This document shows positions 36,916-46,765 of a DNA stretch of 64,000 nt, in pieces. Source of the DNA: an uncultured Clostridium sp. (GTDB taxonomy: Bacteria; Bacillota; Clostridia; TANB77; CAG-508); the NCBI GenBank assembly GCA_900553365.1, contig USDL01000003.1:24926-88925 (forward strand), read 5' to 3'. The notes beneath the pieces are model-generated. The model ran no database searches. It was given only the letters and a program-made list of their open reading frames with translations, and was not told the DNA's origin. A program made the position numbers and the translations under genes. The first letter of the stretch is position 1, and each line of letters begins with the position of its first letter.

Positions 36916-37926
36916 ATGAAAAGATTAGGAAGCCAAACAATTAAGTTTGATAATCCAATTACAATATTAGAAACAGCTTCCATTGTTGGTCCCAAAGAAG
37001 CACAAGGGCCAATGGCAGATTATTTTGATAAATGCTTAGAGGATGAATTCTGGGAAGAAAAAACTTGGGAAAAGGCTGAAAGCAAGATTATAAAAGAAAC
37101 TGTTAATATGAATATAATGAAGGCAGGTGTATCTTCAACAGATATTAATTATTGTTTTGCGGGAGATTTATTAAATCAATGTATTTCTTCAAGTTTTGGT
37201 TTAAGGGAACTGGGAATTCCTCTTTATGGTATATTTGGTGCTTGTTCAACATTTGTTGAGGGAATGCAACTTTCATCTGTTTTCATAGATGGTGGTGCAG
37301 CTGATAAATGTATAGCTTCCGCTTCTAGCCACTTTTGTAGTGCCGAAAAGCAATTTAGATTTCCATTAGAACTTGGAAATCAAAGGCCTCCAACTTCTCA
37401 ATGGACAGTTACGGGTGCAGGCTCTGCGATTTTATCAAAATGTGGTAATGGACCTTATGTTACTTATATTACCACTGGTAAAGTAATTGATATGGGAATA
37501 AAAGATGCCAATAATATGGGAGCAGCAATGGCACCTGCTGCATTAGATACGCTTGTTGCTCATTTTAAAGATACTGGCAGAAAGCCTAGTTATTATGACG
37601 CTATTTTAACTGGAGATTTAGGATATATTGGAAAAGAAATATTATCAGAAATGGCTATGACAAAAGGATATAATATCAAGGCAAACTATAATGACTGTGG
37701 TGTTTTAATGTTTGATAAAGAAGCTCAAGATACTCATTCTGGTGGTAGTGGTTGTGCATGCTGTGCTACAATTTTTTCTGGATATTTATTCAATAAATTA
37801 AAGCAAAAGGATTTGAAAAAAATTCTTCTTATTGCAACAGGAGCTTTAACAAACTCTACTAGTAATCAACAAGGAGAAAGTATACCTGGAATTGCACATG
37901 CGATTGCGATTGAAAGTGAAATATAA
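36916..37926 (+). CDS. spoVAD: stage V sporulation protein AD
   Basis: 336 residues with a thiolase-like fold: ASIVGPKEAQGPMADYFDKC, FGACSTFVEGM (the Cys of the nucleophile position), SSHFCSAEKQFRFPLE, QWTVTGAGS and a HSGGSGCACCA segment. SpoVAD binds dipicolinic acid. It lies between spoVAC and spoVAE. Confidence 0.96.
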   Translation: MKRLGSQTIKFDNPITILETASIVGPKEAQGPMADYFDKCLEDEFWEEKTWEKAESKIIKETVNMNIMKAGVSSTDINYCFAGDLLNQCISSSFGLRELGIPLYGIFGACSTFVEGMQLSSVFIDGGAADKCIASASSHFCSAEKQFRFPLELGNQRPPTSQWTVTGAGSAILSKCGNGPYVTYITTGKVIDMGIKDANNMGAAMAPAALDTLVAHFKDTGRKPSYYDAILTGDLGYIGKEILSEMAMTKGYNIKANYNDCGVLMFDKEAQDTHSGGSGCACCATIFSGYLFNKLKQKDLKKILLIATGALTNSTSNQQGESIPGIAHAIAIESEI

Positions 37927-37981
37927 TTGTTTAAAAGCTATTCTTTATGCTTATAGGCAATTAGATTAGAAAGGAGTAAAA

Positions 37982-38373
37982 ATGCAAGATTTTATTAATA
38001 ATTTAGATTGGATGATGTTACTAAGAGCTTTCATAGTTGGTGGAGCTATATGTATAATTGGTCAAATTCTTATTGACAAAACAAAACTTACACCTGCCAG
38101 AATATTAGTAACTTTTGTAACTATTGGTGCAATCTTAGGTGGCCTACGGTATATATCAAAAATTAGTTGATTACGCAGGTGCAGGAGCAACAGTTCCCTT
38201 AACAGGTTTTGGTAATTTGCTTGCAAAGGGAGCAATAAAAAAAGCTGAAACAGACGGCATAATAGGTGCATTTACTGGCCGGTACAGCAGCAGCTGCTGG
38301 TGGCATTGCAGCGGCAATATTCTTTGGATATATTGCTTCTCTTGTTGCAAAACCTAAAATGAAAAAACAGTAA
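37982..38373 (+). CDS. spoVAE: stage V sporulation protein AE, with two CGG +1 sites
   Basis: The frame from 37982 gives IGQILIDKTKLTPARILV, then an in-frame CGG at 38147. Skipping the C gives ILGGLGIYQKLVDYAGAG and TVPLTGFGN. A second in-frame CGG follows at 38280; skipping its C gives FTGGTAAAAGGIAAAIFFGY and a stop at 38373, 129 residues in all. Both Gly residues lie in conserved SpoVAE segments. Without recoding the protein would be cut at 62 residues, in a conserved sporulation operon whose other genes are intact. The protein is a membrane subunit of the SpoVA channel. Confidence 0.93.
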
Positions 38374-38375
38374 AA

Positions 38376-38404
38376 AATAAGCTCTGCTAAGCAGAGTTTA
38401 TTTT
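38376..38404. terminator. bidirectional terminator after spoVAE
   Basis: AATAAGCTCTGC and GCAGAGTTTATT pair around a TAA loop with one G-U pair, between the convergent spoVAE and the capsule cluster. Confidence 0.85.
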
Positions 38405-39426
38405 TTATTTTTTAATATATGTATAAATAATATAAATGCAATTATTATTCCAATTCCTATTGCAATTATTGCAGGTAATTTATTTTCTTTTTTAATCTCA
38501 ACTGATGAGGATGATATAAATGTATTTATGCTATATTCTCTTTTGGTTTCTCCATCTTCAGCAGTCACAGTAATTATTATTGTATTATTACCTTCTTTTA
38601 AATCATTGTTACCCTTAATTTCAATTTTTGCTTTTTCATTTTCTGCTTCTGCTAATACTTCAAGTTGATTTACTTTTTCGTTTATTGTAATATTGTATTT
38701 GTAAATTCTCTTTGAAAATATTGGGTATATTTCAAAACCTTTTATTCTTAAGCTCTTTAAATTAGCATTTGCAAGTTCAGTATTATCAGTTTTTGTAACA
38801 ATAAGTTTGTATTTTCTTTGTGAATCGTCCTCAGCTGTAACTATTATTGTTATAATATTCTCTCCTTCTTCTAATTCAGTATCTCCAGTAATTTGAACTG
38901 TAGCATTTTCATCTTCCGCAGTAGCTGTAATTTCTAACTGCTCAACATCTAAGTCGACTATTACATAGTATTCTGTTGTTTCTTTATTAAATTCTGGTTC
39001 ATATTCTATGTTTTCTATTTTTAAATAATTTAGATAATTATTGCTAGATTTTTCGTAAGTATACTCATCTTGATAATATGTTGTTGGTTGTTTTTCAACA
39101 TTTGTTGGTATTGTTGGTTCTTGAGTTACTTCTGATTCTTGAGGTTCTTCTATTTCTTGCGGTGGTTCAGGTTCTTGCTCGTTATTTTCTGGGGTTTGTT
39201 CTGGTTCTTGAGGAGTATTTTCTTCTGGAATAGTTGGATTTTGCGGTGGTTCTGTCTCTGTTACATTATTATTGTCTTCAACTGGAGGTTTTGGGGTTTC
39301 TCCTTGAGTCGTATTATTATCTGTTAAAACATTTTCAATTTCAACAGCATTTGCTATAGTGGGAATTATTAAGTTAATTATAATAAAAGTTATAATAAAA
39401 ATCTTTCTTTTCATATTTTTCTCCAT
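38398..39426 (-). CDS. surface protein with cadherin-like beta-sandwich domains
   Basis: 342 residues: signal peptide (1-27), a Pro/Glu/Gln-rich region (about 40-115) of repeated PEEN/PQEPEQ-like units, two cadherin-like beta-sandwich domains (about 130-215 and 220-305, each ending in a VTAEDxxxRKYxL-like strand), and a C-terminal membrane anchor with a basic tail. It lies at the end of the exopolysaccharide operon, so it may be a wall-spanning partner of the polymer. Confidence 0.78.
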   Translation of the reverse strand: MEKNMKRKIFIITFIIINLIIPTIANAVEIENVLTDNNTTQGETPKPPVEDNNNVTETEPPQNPTIPEENTPQEPEQTPENNEQEPEPPQEIEEPQESEVTQEPTIPTNVEKQPTTYYQDEYTYEKSSNNYLNYLKIENIEYEPEFNKETTEYYVIVDLDVEQLEITATAEDENATVQITGDTELEEGENIITIIVTAEDDSQRKYKLIVTKTDNTELANANLKSLRIKGFEIYPIFSKRIYKYNITINEKVNQLEVLAEAENEKAKIEIKGNNDLKEGNNTIIITVTAEDGETKREYSINTFISSSSVEIKKENKLPAIIAIGIGIIIAFILFIHILKNKK

Positions 39427-40137
39427 TTATGTATTATTTAATATTTTCTGCACATTTAGATTTGTTAGTTCTTCAGCCTTTTCTTTTCCTGTTATTTTTT
39501 CAATTTTTTTAATTCCTTTTTCGAGTAAAGGATATATAGTATTTTTTCTGTGAGTATCTGTCGCTATAAAATTTATTAAATCATTTTTTAATAAATACTT
39601 AATTGTTTTTTTCGCTTTTTTTCCGTAAATACCTAAAATACTACCAATATTGCTTTGTATTAAACATCCACTTTCTATAAGCTCTCTTACCTTACTTGGG
39701 TCTTCCTGTACAAATTTATAACGTTCCGGATGTGCTATTATTGGTATTATGTTGTTTTCTATTAATTTGAATATAACCATATCCAAATATTGAACATTGG
39801 TATTAAGTGGTAATTCCATCAGTAAATATTTGCTACCTGCTAGTGTTAGTATTTTATTTTGTTTTAATATTTCCACTAGGTTGTCTGTTATATACACTTC
39901 CATCCCAATATGTAAATTGACTTTTATGTTCTCACTGTTTATTATCTGTTGGAGCTTATCTTTCAAAAGAATTAATGTTTCAGCATTTTGCTCATAAGAA
40001 TTTATAATATAATGTGGTGTTAAAATTATGTCTGTTATACCCGCTTCTCTAGCCTCTTTTATTAGTTCAATTGTTTCCTCTGGTGATTTTGCTCCATCAT
40101 CTACATTTGGTATAAGATGTGAATGTATATCTATCAT
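39427..40137 (-). CDS. cpsB: tyrosine-protein phosphatase CpsB/YwqE type
   Basis: 236 residues of the PHP fold: MIDIHSHLIPNVDDGA, LTPHYI, LHIGMEVYI, IAHPERY and FIATDTHR supply the metal ligands. It dephosphorylates the adjacent CpsD kinase and so controls capsule synthesis. Confidence 0.93.
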   Translation of the reverse strand: MIDIHSHLIPNVDDGAKSPEETIELIKEAREAGITDIILTPHYIINSYEQNAETLILLKDKLQQIINSENIKVNLHIGMEVYITDNLVEILKQNKILTLAGSKYLLMELPLNTNVQYLDMVIFKLIENNIIPIIAHPERYKFVQEDPSKVRELIESGCLIQSNIGSILGIYGKKAKKTIKYLLKNDLINFIATDTHRKNTIYPLLEKGIKKIEKITGKEKAEELTNLNVQKILNNT

Positions 40138-40938
40138 TTATTGCTCCTTTCTATTTTTGAATAATTCATCTAGCTGATTTAATACCTTTTGCTCATTATT
40201 TATTTGTTTTTCCTTCTTCTCAAATAGATCATACTCATCATGAGTTTTATCACTAGCACTTCCATAGTAATATGAATCTTCATATTTTTTTGCATTAACT
40301 GGCACTTTGTTTATTACCACTCCAGCAACAGAAGCACCCACACTTTCTAGATTTTTCTTCACTTTTTGTAAATTATCTTTCTTTGTTTCATTGTGTGCAA
40401 CAACAATTATTGTTGTATCAACTAATCTTGATACAATCATTGCGTCAGTAACAATTATTCCTGGTGTACCATCAAATATTAATATATCAAAAGTTCTTTT
40501 TAGTTTTTCAACCATGTTAATCATTCCCTCTGATGCTAATAGTTCTGATGGATTTGGTGGAACATTACCGCAAGTTATTAAATATAAATTTTCCACACCT
40601 GTTCTTTTTACATATTGTAAAATATCAACTGTTTCATTTTCGCTTACATCTAATAAGTAGTTAGATAAACCTGGTCTACTTTCTACTGTAAACATTTTAT
40701 GCTGTGTACCTTTTCTCATATCTGCATCTATTAGAATTACCTTTTTGCCTGCTTGTGCAAAAGTAGTTGCAAGGTTAGCTGATACCCAGCTTTTGCCCTC
40801 TCCTGGCATTGTAGAAGTTATTAAAATTGATTTTAAATTTCTCTTTGCATTCATAAATTGTATATTTGTTCTTAATGTTCTAAATGTCTCTGCAACTGGT
40901 GATTTTGGATTTCTATATGTTACAAGTTCTCTTTTCAT
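40138..40938 (-). CDS. cpsD: capsular tyrosine kinase CpsD
   Basis: 266 residues. BY-kinase motifs: Walker A STMPGEGKSW, A' LIDADMRKGTQ, B DILIFDGTPG. A Tyr cluster (KYEDSYYYGS) lies near the C-terminus. It works with the membrane protein CpsC encoded next to it (4-base overlap). Confidence 0.94.
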   Translation of the reverse strand: MKRELVTYRNPKSPVAETFRTLRTNIQFMNAKRNLKSILITSTMPGEGKSWVSANLATTFAQAGKKVILIDADMRKGTQHKMFTVESRPGLSNYLLDVSENETVDILQYVKRTGVENLYLITCGNVPPNPSELLASEGMINMVEKLKRTFDILIFDGTPGIIVTDAMIVSRLVDTTIIVVAHNETKKDNLQKVKKNLESVGASVAGVVINKVPVNAKKYEDSYYYGSASDKTHDEYDLFEKKEKQINNEQKVLNQLDELFKNRKEQ

Positions 40939-41639
40939 TTTCTTCTTCCTCCTCTTTTGTTTTCTAATGAATAATCTGGGATTGTGCTTAATACAAGTAA
41001 TCCGCCAATTTTTTCTATATCTTGTTCAGTTTTTATTGTATTATCTAGCATATTAGCGATTAATATATATACTACTGCCACTATTACACCTATAAATGCA
41101 AAAACAGCTATATCCTTTATGTGATTAATATTATATGGTGTTGCATCTGGCTCAGCTCTATCTAATACATAAGTGTTGCTTATGCTATAAATCTCTACAA
41201 CTCTTTCGCAGAAAACCTTTGCAATTTCGTTTGCAATTTGAGCTGCATAATTTGGGTTAGCATTTTTTACTGTAATCTCCAATAGTTCAGTTTCTTTAAC
41301 TGATTTTACAGTTACATTTTCTTTAATATCTTTAATTGTAATATCTGGATTATTTATATTATTTACAACTGTTTTTAATACATTATCTGTTTTAATAATT
41401 TCTCCATAAGTTGAGACAAGTTTTGAATTTAATGTTACATCAGCTTGTGTAATAGAGTCGTCTTTAGAATCTACAGAGCTTTGTGTTAAAACTAATTTAG
41501 TAGTTGCCTTGTAATCTGGTTCTACCATGAAGTATGAATATGTCATTCCTATAATTGCAAATACTAATATTATTAATATTGCTTGTGTTTTTCTCTCCCA
41601 AAAAATAGTAAATAGTTCCTTTAAATCTAATTCTTCCAT
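40935..41639 (-). CDS. cpsC: capsule chain-length/kinase activator CpsC (Wzz)
   Basis: 234 residues: two membrane helices (about 18-36 and 175-195) flank an extracytoplasmic domain; the Wzz start ELDLKELFTIFWERK is clear. It activates CpsD and sets polymer length. Confidence 0.92.
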   Translation of the reverse strand: MEELDLKELFTIFWERKTQAILIILVFAIIGMTYSYFMVEPDYKATTKLVLTQSSVDSKDDSITQADVTLNSKLVSTYGEIIKTDNVLKTVVNNINNPDITIKDIKENVTVKSVKETELLEITVKNANPNYAAQIANEIAKVFCERVVEIYSISNTYVLDRAEPDATPYNINHIKDIAVFAFIGVIVAVVYILIANMLDNTIKTEQDIEKIGGLLVLSTIPDYSLENKRGGRRK

Positions 41640-41708
41640 TTTTTTACCTCTTTCATTTGTATTTTTTAATTATTATACATTTTAATTTTTATTTTTTCAA
41701 TATATTTT

Positions 41709-42956
41709 TTATATGTTTTCAAAATTCTTGTTATCTAAGATTCCTAAAGCTACCCAAAATAATGGAGCTATGCCTATTGTACTTATATTAAAAAACGCCT
41801 GAGCTAAATAACTAATTATCACACTCAAAATAATAAATATGCTTTCTTTTTTAAATATTTTTTTGATATTTGGCAGTATTACTAAAGCAATAAATGTTAA
41901 ATATAAAATTAACGCTGGTATTCCAATAGTTACTGCAATATGAAGATATTCATTATGTGCTTTATCCATTATTCCTTTTGCTCTTTGTATAAAATCTATA
42001 CTTGTTTCAGTTAAGTTTTCCCCTACTCCATTTTTTAAATTATCAGTTCCTACACCAAATATTGGGTGTTTCTCTATTAATTCTATTACTACTTTCCAAA
42101 TTTGAATTCTATTAGAGCCTAGCTTATCATCTATTCCACTTGTTTTTACAACTGTTACATCATTTTTTACTTGTTCTATTTTGATTCTAACTTTACTGCT
42201 TTGTGGTAAATATATTACTCCAAATATTGTTATAAAACATACTAATAAAATTAATGCTCTTTTTGCGTATTCTTTGTTCTTATTTTTTATTAAATATATA
42301 AGCATTAAAACACTAAAAATAGCAAATGCAATCCAACCGCTTCTTGCCTGACATGCTATTAAATTAAAGAATACTAATAGGCTTGTACAAAAGCTTATTT
42401 TATTATTTTTTGTAATATATATTATTATAAATATTGGTATTCCCATGCTTATAAAGCTTCCCATAAAATTAGTATTTCCAAAAGTTCCACATGTTCCTTT
42501 ATTAAATATTGGAATTAAAGCATTTGTTGGAAGTTTAATATAATACTGCAAAATTCCTAAAATGCTTATTACAATGTATATCGCATGTAAAATATTTAGT
42601 AATGTTTTATTGTTTTTGTATTTTAAAAACTTTTTTGCACAAAAATATATTAGTATATACGTATAAAATGCTATCATTCCTTCGTATCTGTTTGTTTCCC
42701 CTATAATTGATATTTTTACTTTACTTGAGAGCATTGTGCTTATAAATACTAATACTGCAAATGCTAGTATTACATAGTCTTTGTTATCCAATTTTAATTT
42801 CTTATAATTTACCAGTAGCAATATTAATAAAGTTATTCCTCCTATTGCTAAAATCCATATTTTGGGTAAGTTATATAGGGTTGCATTTGGAATTATTGCT
42901 ATTGGTAAGGCTATTATTAGTATTGTTATGGCTATTGTGATTAGGTTTTGTTTCAT
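41709..42956 (-). CDS. O-antigen ligase/polymerase-like membrane protein
   Basis: 415 residues with 11-12 membrane spans. The large loop contains the HPIFGVGTDNLKNG and DKAHNEYLHIAVTIGIPAL motifs typical of the Wzy_C/O-antigen ligase family. One of two such genes in the cluster; this one may ligate or polymerise repeat units. Confidence 0.88.
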   Translation of the reverse strand: MKQNLITIAITILIIALPIAIIPNATLYNLPKIWILAIGGITLLILLLVNYKKLKLDNKDYVILAFAVLVFISTMLSSKVKISIIGETNRYEGMIAFYTYILIYFCAKKFLKYKNNKTLLNILHAIYIVISILGILQYYIKLPTNALIPIFNKGTCGTFGNTNFMGSFISMGIPIFIIIYITKNNKISFCTSLLVFFNLIACQARSGWIAFAIFSVLMLIYLIKNKNKEYAKRALILLVCFITIFGVIYLPQSSKVRIKIEQVKNDVTVVKTSGIDDKLGSNRIQIWKVVIELIEKHPIFGVGTDNLKNGVGENLTETSIDFIQRAKGIMDKAHNEYLHIAVTIGIPALILYLTFIALVILPNIKKIFKKESIFIILSVIISYLAQAFFNISTIGIAPLFWVALGILDNKNFENI

Positions 42957-42976
42957 GGATGGCTCCTTTTATGGAT

Positions 42977-43717
42977 TTAAATTTTTTTTAAACGGTTTAT
43001 ATAATTTCTAATAATCTGCTTTGGCTTTATTATTAATAATTCAAAAAACTTATATAATAATATTTTAAATTTGTTATCCAAAGATAGTTTAAACTTTGTA
43101 TCAAGTTTACTAATCCAGCTTTTTTTATTTACCCAACTACTAGAAAATGTGTGTATGGTTTTGGATTTAAAAGATGGTTTGCAAAGTATTTTGCTATTAT
43201 ATATTACTAAATTATCTTTCAATTTTTGGTCTATATCTCCTAATTTGCAATTATATTCATCTATTAAAATTTGGGAAATAATTTTTGTATTTGTTGCAGA
43301 GCTTTCATATTTCTGGTCTAATTTATCATATTCCTGCAAAATTCTTTTAATAAACGGATGCTTTGGTACTGCTCCAAATACTGCTGTAAATGGAATATTT
43401 TTATCTTCATATCCTATAAAAGCCTCATTTTCTAACATATCATTTAAACTTTTCAATGCTATTACATCTGTATCAAAATATATACCTCCTTGGTTATAGA
43501 TAGCATACATTCTAATATAATCACTTACAAAAGCCCATTTTTTTTCTTTATATGCATTCATAACATACGGATGACTATTTATGTTAAAATTTTTTTCATT
43601 CCACTCTATTATTTCATATTCTGGCATATATTTTTTCCATGTATTAATGCACTTTAAAACCTCCTTAGGTTTTGGATTGTTTCCAACCCATACATAGTGT
43701 ATTTTTTTAGGTATCAT
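42977..43717 (-). CDS. glycosyltransferase, capsular GT32-like
   Basis: 246 residues. IPKKIHYVWVGNNPKP and the DxD motif in NQGGIYFDTDVIALKSL define the Gly_transf_sug family, using a nucleotide sugar and Mn2+. Its start overlaps the flippase gene by 11 bases. Confidence 0.92.
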   Translation of the reverse strand: MIPKKIHYVWVGNNPKPKEVLKCINTWKKYMPEYEIIEWNEKNFNINSHPYVMNAYKEKKWAFVSDYIRMYAIYNQGGIYFDTDVIALKSLNDMLENEAFIGYEDKNIPFTAVFGAVPKHPFIKRILQEYDKLDQKYESSATNTKIISQILIDEYNCKLGDIDQKLKDNLVIYNSKILCKPSFKSKTIHTFSSSWVNKKSWISKLDTKFKLSLDNKFKILLYKFFELLIIKPKQIIRNYINRLKKI

Positions 43718-45125
43718 ATATTTTTTTCCTTCCTTGAGTTATTTTATTATATAAATATAATATTTCACTTTTAAATATTATCAGAGCTATAACTATTGAA
43801 ATAATTAACATTGCCATATTTAATATCTTTATTCCAGTATAATATGCAAGTACGTAAACGCAAATAATAATTACTGATAGTACTGTTTTTTTATAGTCTA
43901 ATTGTAGCTTATATTTTTTTCTTAGTAAGTATAGTCTTATTACAGCATTAATTATAAAACTTATTATTAAAGAAATGCAAACTCCAACTAGCATAAACCT
44001 TTTTATCAATATATTAATCAATACAATATTACAAATTGCAGCTATAACAACTGAATAAAAAGTAACCTTTGAATTTTTTTCCGCAAGAAATTGTGTACTG
44101 AGAAATCCATTAAAAGAGCTTAGTGCCGTATATACATATATTAAAGGCATTATGTATATCGCATTATAGTATGATTTTGCAACTAAAAACTCAAATAATA
44201 TTTGTGTTGATGAAATTGCAAATATTGTTCCGCAAAATATCATGTTATAAAAAGTTTGTAACCCTTTTTCGTAATAAGATTTTTTCTCTTTTTCTTTAAC
44301 CAATTCGTATGACATCTCTTGCCAAGACATTTGCAATACACTTACAATTAAAATTATAATGCTTGAAAATCTTGTGCCGATAGCAAAAATGCCATTGTAA
44401 TCAACTCCTAATTCATTTGAAATTTTTAACCTTGCATATCCAGTCAATAACCATATTGCTATTGTTGATACTCCTATTGGCATTGAAAATTGAATCATTT
44501 TTTTTATTTGCTTCATGTTTAAGTATTTAATTTTAAAATTTTTTAAAGGTTTTATTCTATGCTCAATTATTAATACTTGTACAATGCTTCCGCAAAAAAA
44601 TGAAATATAAAGTGATTCTATTCCCATTTTTACATATTTTATTAAAAATAGATTTAGTGTTAAATTGACTAGTGTATTAATAACCCCAGAGACAGCATAT
44701 AGTTTGTTTTGTTTATATGTTCTTGCTATTGTTCCATACATATATTGTAATGCAAATGCAATTCCATAAAAAGCAAGCAAATATGCATTTTCAATATTTA
44801 ATTTAAATATATTTTTGGCTATGTAGATTTCACAAACATATATTATTACTCCTATAAAACAAACAAATAATCCATTTGAAATTATTTTGTTCTTTTCTGA
44901 ATCTTCATTGTAATCATACACAAACCTAAACATTCCATCCCATATTTGAAAAAAAGTAATTGGAACAACAAGTGAAATTATAGAAATAGTTAGGTCATAG
45001 TACCCATAATCTGCTGTTGAAATATAGCTTGTATATAACGGGATTAATAAAAATGATAAAATCTTTGTTAATACATTTCCTATAAAATAAATAATTGAAT
45101 TTTTAATAAATTTACTTTTTTCCAT
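43707..45125 (-). CDS. polysaccharide flippase (Wzx/MATE-like)
   Basis: About 472 residues with 14 hydrophobic segments; NSIIYFIGNVLTKILSFLLI is the typical Wzx start. It moves lipid-linked repeat units across the membrane. The ATG at 45125 has GGAG upstream and lies one base after the recoded stop codon of the preceding gene (TAA-T-ATG), which supports both the start and the recoding. Confidence 0.9.
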   Translation of the reverse strand: MEKSKFIKNSIIYFIGNVLTKILSFLLIPLYTSYISTADYGYYDLTISIISLVVPITFFQIWDGMFRFVYDYNEDSEKNKIISNGLFVCFIGVIIYVCEIYIAKNIFKLNIENAYLLAFYGIAFALQYMYGTIARTYKQNKLYAVSGVINTLVNLTLNLFLIKYVKMGIESLYISFFCGSIVQVLIIEHRIKPLKNFKIKYLNMKQIKKMIQFSMPIGVSTIAIWLLTGYARLKISNELGVDYNGIFAIGTRFSSIIILIVSVLQMSWQEMSYELVKEKEKKSYYEKGLQTFYNMIFCGTIFAISSTQILFEFLVAKSYYNAIYIMPLIYVYTALSSFNGFLSTQFLAEKNSKVTFYSVVIAAICNIVLINILIKRFMLVGVCISLIISFIINAVIRLYLLRKKYKLQLDYKKTVLSVIIICVYVLAYYTGIKILNMAMLIISIVIALIIFKSEILYLYNKITQGRKKIYDT

Positions 45126-45126
45126 A

Positions 45127-46765
45127 TTACTCCTTTTCTGGTGTATTAAGCGGCATATCCCAACAATGTCCAGCATCAATACTCCATATTTTCATATTGC
45201 TTAATTCTTTTACCAAGATTTTCCCATTTGGACCGTGATGAAATAATAACTAATACTTTTTCTAAATTGTTATACTGATATATTATTTTTTTCAATATTT
45301 CCTTGTTCTCAAAGAAAGAATCATTTTCTGGAGTTTTTATAAAATATACTTTCTTATTATAGGTATGTTCTAATTCTTTTGCAAACTTTTCATTATTATG
45401 CACAAATATTACATTTTCTATTTCAGCATTATTAAAAAGCTTAGCATATAAGCTCTTATTTTGCTTCGCAAAAATAAAAGCATCTCCATATAATACGTCT
45501 TTTTTAAATTTCTTATTAAAGCAATATCTTGCATAACTCCAACATAAAAAATATTGACGGTTTCTCAGCAGTTCAAAGCCATTCATTTCAAAAAATGTTT
45601 TTGGTACACACAATAAGAATTTTGAATTTTCATCATATTGGCTTATTATGTTCTCAAATTCATTCAAAATTTCATCTCTATATTTTTGATATTTTACTCC
45701 ATAACCTCTAAAGAAATTAAATTCCCCATCACCAAATCTAATAACAGATTTTTTTTCTTTAAGTATATAGTCTATCGTATCTGCTGTATTCATAATATTA
45801 GCATTTGTGCCTTTGAAAGATTTCAAAAAAGCTGTGAATGTTTGTATTTTCGTTTTAATTTTCTTTATTATTTTTTCTTTATCATTTGAATTGTACCATC
45901 TTGGTATATCGCACCAATAAAGCAATAGAGCAGTTGGCATTAAAGTAATATACAACAATTTATTTTTGCATTGTTTAAAGCTACTTAAATTTTGATTTTT
46001 TCCCCATAAAATATACAAAATTGTATATTTTATACTGTGAAGAAGTCCTTTTTTAAGCACATTTATTTCCTCATTTAGCCCTAATAAGTGGCCTTTTTTG
46101 TTTTTAATTAATAGTTCCTTATATTGTAATGTATAGCCATCTTCTAAATATTCTGACACTGAAAGTGCTCTATTTAAGAATAATAAATCATATTTGTTAT
46201 TTATTGGCGAAAGCATTACGTGTTCTGGAATAAACTTTTCTTCGATATTTGGATATAAGTTTTTTCTTAGTATATCTGTTCTATACATCCTACAAGTATC
46301 ACCATAATATCCATATTTCTTTAATAGCTTATTTTCATTTGTAATTTTTTTATCAAACTCAAACTGTTTTCCTACAATTTTGTTTTTATTTGTTTGTCTT
46401 CTGCCTACTATTCCTGCAACTCTATTTTTATTTTTTACTGCACTCCATTCGTTTAGAAAAGTTTCTACTGTATCTGGCAAGAAATAATCATCTGAATCAA
46501 CAAACCCAAATAACTCTGTTGTACATTCTATAACTCCTGTATTAACAGCCTTATATTTTCCACCATTTTTCTGCTTAATATATTTTATTTCTATAATATT
46601 TTGTTTTTGCCATTCACTTACTAATTCTTCAGTATTGTCTGTGGAACCATCATCAACTATTAGCCATATAAAGTCCTTATTTGTCTGGTTGCATAATGAT
46701 GCATACAATACTTTTAATTGTTCTTTTCTATTAAATGTCGGTGTGAATATTGTTATTAATTTCAT
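45127..46765 (-). CDS. bifunctional glycosyltransferase, GT2 plus GT-D fold, with CGG +1 site
   Basis: 545 residues after recoding. The N-terminal GT2 domain (1 to about 240) has TIFTPTFNRKEQL, VDDGSTDNT and GFVDSDDYF. The C-terminal domain (about 320-545) is of the SP_1767/DUF1792 GT-D type (SVIRFGDGEFNF). Near the end an in-frame CGG (45235-45233) would lead to an ending without the family motif. Skipping the C gives GPNGKILVKELSNMKIWSID and AGHCWDM, which matches the GPTAxxLAxDLxxxGxxAIDxGH end of this family. The stop then falls at 45127, adjacent to the next gene. Confidence 0.88.
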
